Of a stretch of 64,000 nt of DNA, positions 62,801 to 64,000 are shown one piece after another (position 1 is the first letter of the stretch; the number at the start of each line of letters is the position of its first letter). A program made the translations under genes and the position numbers. The DNA comes from Latrodectus hesperus (lineage: Eukaryota > Arthropoda > Arachnida > Araneae > Theridiidae): the NCBI GenBank assembly GCA_037975125.1, contig CM075860.1, forward strand, positions 40,709,893-40,773,892, written 5' to 3'. Under the pieces are notes generated by a model, which made no database searches, was not told the DNA's origin, and was given only the letters and a program-made list of their open reading frames with translations.

Positions 62801-63864
62801 TTCTTAACTTATTTTGATTTATAAAGTCCTGATCAAAATCTTGTCTAATAGACTTAAAACTATCAACAGAGAAAGAATTGGTAGATTACAAATATAGATT
62901 TAAACCAGATAAATAACCTACTGACCACATATTTTGCAGAACAAATATAGTAGAAAAAATGGCAAGAAATGAATACAAATAATAATTATTCTTTGATTTA
63001 AAATAAGATGATGATTCAACAAATAGAAAAAAAGTTTTAGAGAAAAAATTTAAATGAATCAAAAATTTCTCAGAAATTAATCAGATTAATCAAATGCATC
63101 TATGATGCAAAATTGAAAAATAGATTTTAAAAATATTTTAACCAATCTGAGAAGGTAATGTTGGAAGAAACAATAAAACCATGAAATTCAAAAAATATTA
63201 AAAAAAAAAGATGTAAAATATATAATATAAAGCCTAAACGAATTAAGATACACAAAAAAATAAATGACAATTCATACACAAAAAATTTTCTAAAAGAATA
63301 AGTAAAAATGGGGGAGATTAACGAACAGTTGGATAGACAAAGATTTCAAAAACTTAAGAGACAATAATTGGAAAGTTAAAACACAAGACAAATTACTCAT
63401 AAGTTAAAATGTAAAGGAGACCATGCTCCTACATGGATTATAGCATTTAAAAGTTAGTAATTAATTTATAATATGATGATTGATGAATAATAATCCAAAT
63501 AAATAAGAATGAAATAATAAAATGTCTTTCCTATAAAACTCTTATAAAATTATTGCGTTAAATAAAAAAGATAATTGCATTAAAAATACAGAATAATGAT
63601 ATTAAATATTTAAGACTAAGGAAATCTTTAATAATTACAATTATAATAAGTACAAAAATATTATTTTATTTATATTGTTAATTTAAAATGTTGCTTTTTA
63701 ACCTTAGATATAAAAATAAAATAAAAAGAAGCTAATAACTTGGCAATTTGAGGAACATCATATGAAGAATCAACAATATTTTTTGGGGCTGCAACAGCAA
63801 CTGTCAATAAAGCTGGGTTTCTTCCAACTGCATAGGCATAAGACTTTGCTAGTAATGTGAATTC
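53660..63864 (-). CDS. GH18 chitinase-family protein, C-terminal part (5 exons)
   Basis: On the - strand the exons 63864-63740, 60922-60793, 60292-60134, 57140-57021 and 53800-53660 join in frame into 224 residues and a stop. They cover the second half of the GH18 barrel: the VAVAAPKNIVDSSYDVPQIA strand, FINLMSYDFHDF, the insertion-domain entry VGVPTYAHTYTL, YLYLGYDWVSYEDP and the last strand GGVMTYNLNSDDW. GH18 enzymes hydrolyse chitin, but the catalytic DxxDxDxE motif lies upstream, beyond the right edge, so activity cannot be judged. The protein ends soon after the barrel, with no chitin-binding peritrophin domain. It could be a small secreted chitinase or a chitinase-like lectin. Confidence 0.93.
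57021..57140 (-). CDS. GH18 exon with YLYLGYDWVSYED
   Basis: It has 40 codons. The acceptor is tcttcatag and the donor gtaagta. It contains QVPYLYLGYDWVSYEDPTS, the conserved (Q/D)WVxYxD(x)xS segment. Confidence 0.93.
60134..60292 (-). CDS. GH18 exon with VGVPTYAHTYTL
   Basis: It has 53 codons. The acceptor is tttcatag and the donor gttttatt, a weak donor. It contains KIMVGVPTYAHTYTLANP, matching the family GxPxYGRxFxL segment with AHT in place of GRS. Confidence 0.93.
60793..60922 (-). CDS. GH18 exon with FINLMSYDFH
   Basis: The acceptor is acctatag and the donor gtaagca. It contains ADFINLMSYDFHDFNWYTPF and TGHNSPLF. The MxYDxH segment lines the substrate cleft in GH18 enzymes. Confidence 0.94.
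63740..63864 (-). CDS. GH18 exon with VAVAAPKNIVDSSYD
   Basis: The acceptor is tattttag and the donor gttatt. Two bases carry over to give Lys at the junction IAK-YADFINLM. It is the most upstream exon in the window; the catalytic-motif exon must lie at higher coordinates. Confidence 0.9.
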
Positions 63865-64000
63865 CTAAAATACATGAAAATAAAATAATAAGACAACAAT
63901 TTACAAAAGTTGATCATAACAAAATTAATTTTTATTAGTTATTACTTGTAGAAAAAGATTAAAATTTCCTTTGTCTTCTTTTATATTATCATTCCACACT
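63865..64000. other. Chitinase intron at window edge
   Basis: AT-rich intron upstream of the exon ending at 63864. No further exon is seen before the window ends. Confidence 0.5.

Larger units (their letters stand above)
53801..63739. other. Chitinase introns (four)
   Basis: The introns are 53801-57020, 57141-60133, 60293-60792 and 60923-63739. They are AT-rich with no LINE, SINE or tandem array that I could identify, unlike the ADAM introns. Short open frames at 59687-60052 and 61047-61391 are hydrophobic, low-complexity translations of AT-rich sequence. Confidence 0.55.

Overview
This is a strongly A+T-rich eukaryotic window with small exons, canonical GT-AG introns and a heavy load of degenerate transposable elements. 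It is not prokaryotic or viral. The combination of an intron-rich ADAM gene, a GH18 chitinase, tRNA-derived SINEs, Jockey-like LINE fragments with AAC or AAG tails, a Tc1/mariner relic and long TA tracts points to an arthropod. A chelicerate such as a spider is my best guess, but that is inference.

Two host genes converge tail to tail. (1) On the + strand, 2881-50894, fifteen exons encode the C-terminal 465 residues of a transmembrane ADAM (disintegrin and metalloprotease) protein. All junctions keep frame, and the order is the end of the metalloprotease domain, disintegrin, cysteine-rich, EGF-like, transmembrane helix and a short cytoplasmic tail. The signal peptide, prodomain and most of the protease domain lie before position 1. 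The zinc motif reads HLIGHNLGMKHD, so the catalytic glutamate is replaced by leucine. Together with the layout after the cysteine-rich domain, this suggests a non-proteolytic ADAM of the ADAM11/22/23 type. (2) On the - strand, 63864-53660, five exons encode the last 224 residues of a GH18 chitinase-family protein. Its catalytic DxxDxDxE exon lies beyond the right edge.

Almost everything else is intronic. Intron 1 has a Tc1/mariner relic and SINEs. Intron 2 has a ~64-bp minisatellite of about 20 copies. Intron 3 has an internally deleted LINE with a 14-bp target duplication. Intron 4 has a ~200-bp inverted repeat enclosing a SOCS-box pseudogene. Intron 6 has a tandem triplication of a 537-bp segment that contains a SINE, plus nested MITEs. 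Intron 8 has a MITE, a SINE with target duplication and a LINE fragment. Intron 9 has a ~4-kb array of a 236-bp dimeric repeat. Intron 11 has a 5'-truncated LINE with a 12-bp target duplication. The 2.8 kb between the genes and the chitinase introns (53.8-63.7 kb) are mostly AT-rich, with nothing I can identify.

I did not find a new multi-gene system. The points most worth a second look are the E-to-L change in the ADAM zinc site, the inverted-repeat structure around the SOCS-box fragment, the LINE deletion derivative, and the two intronic tandem arrays.
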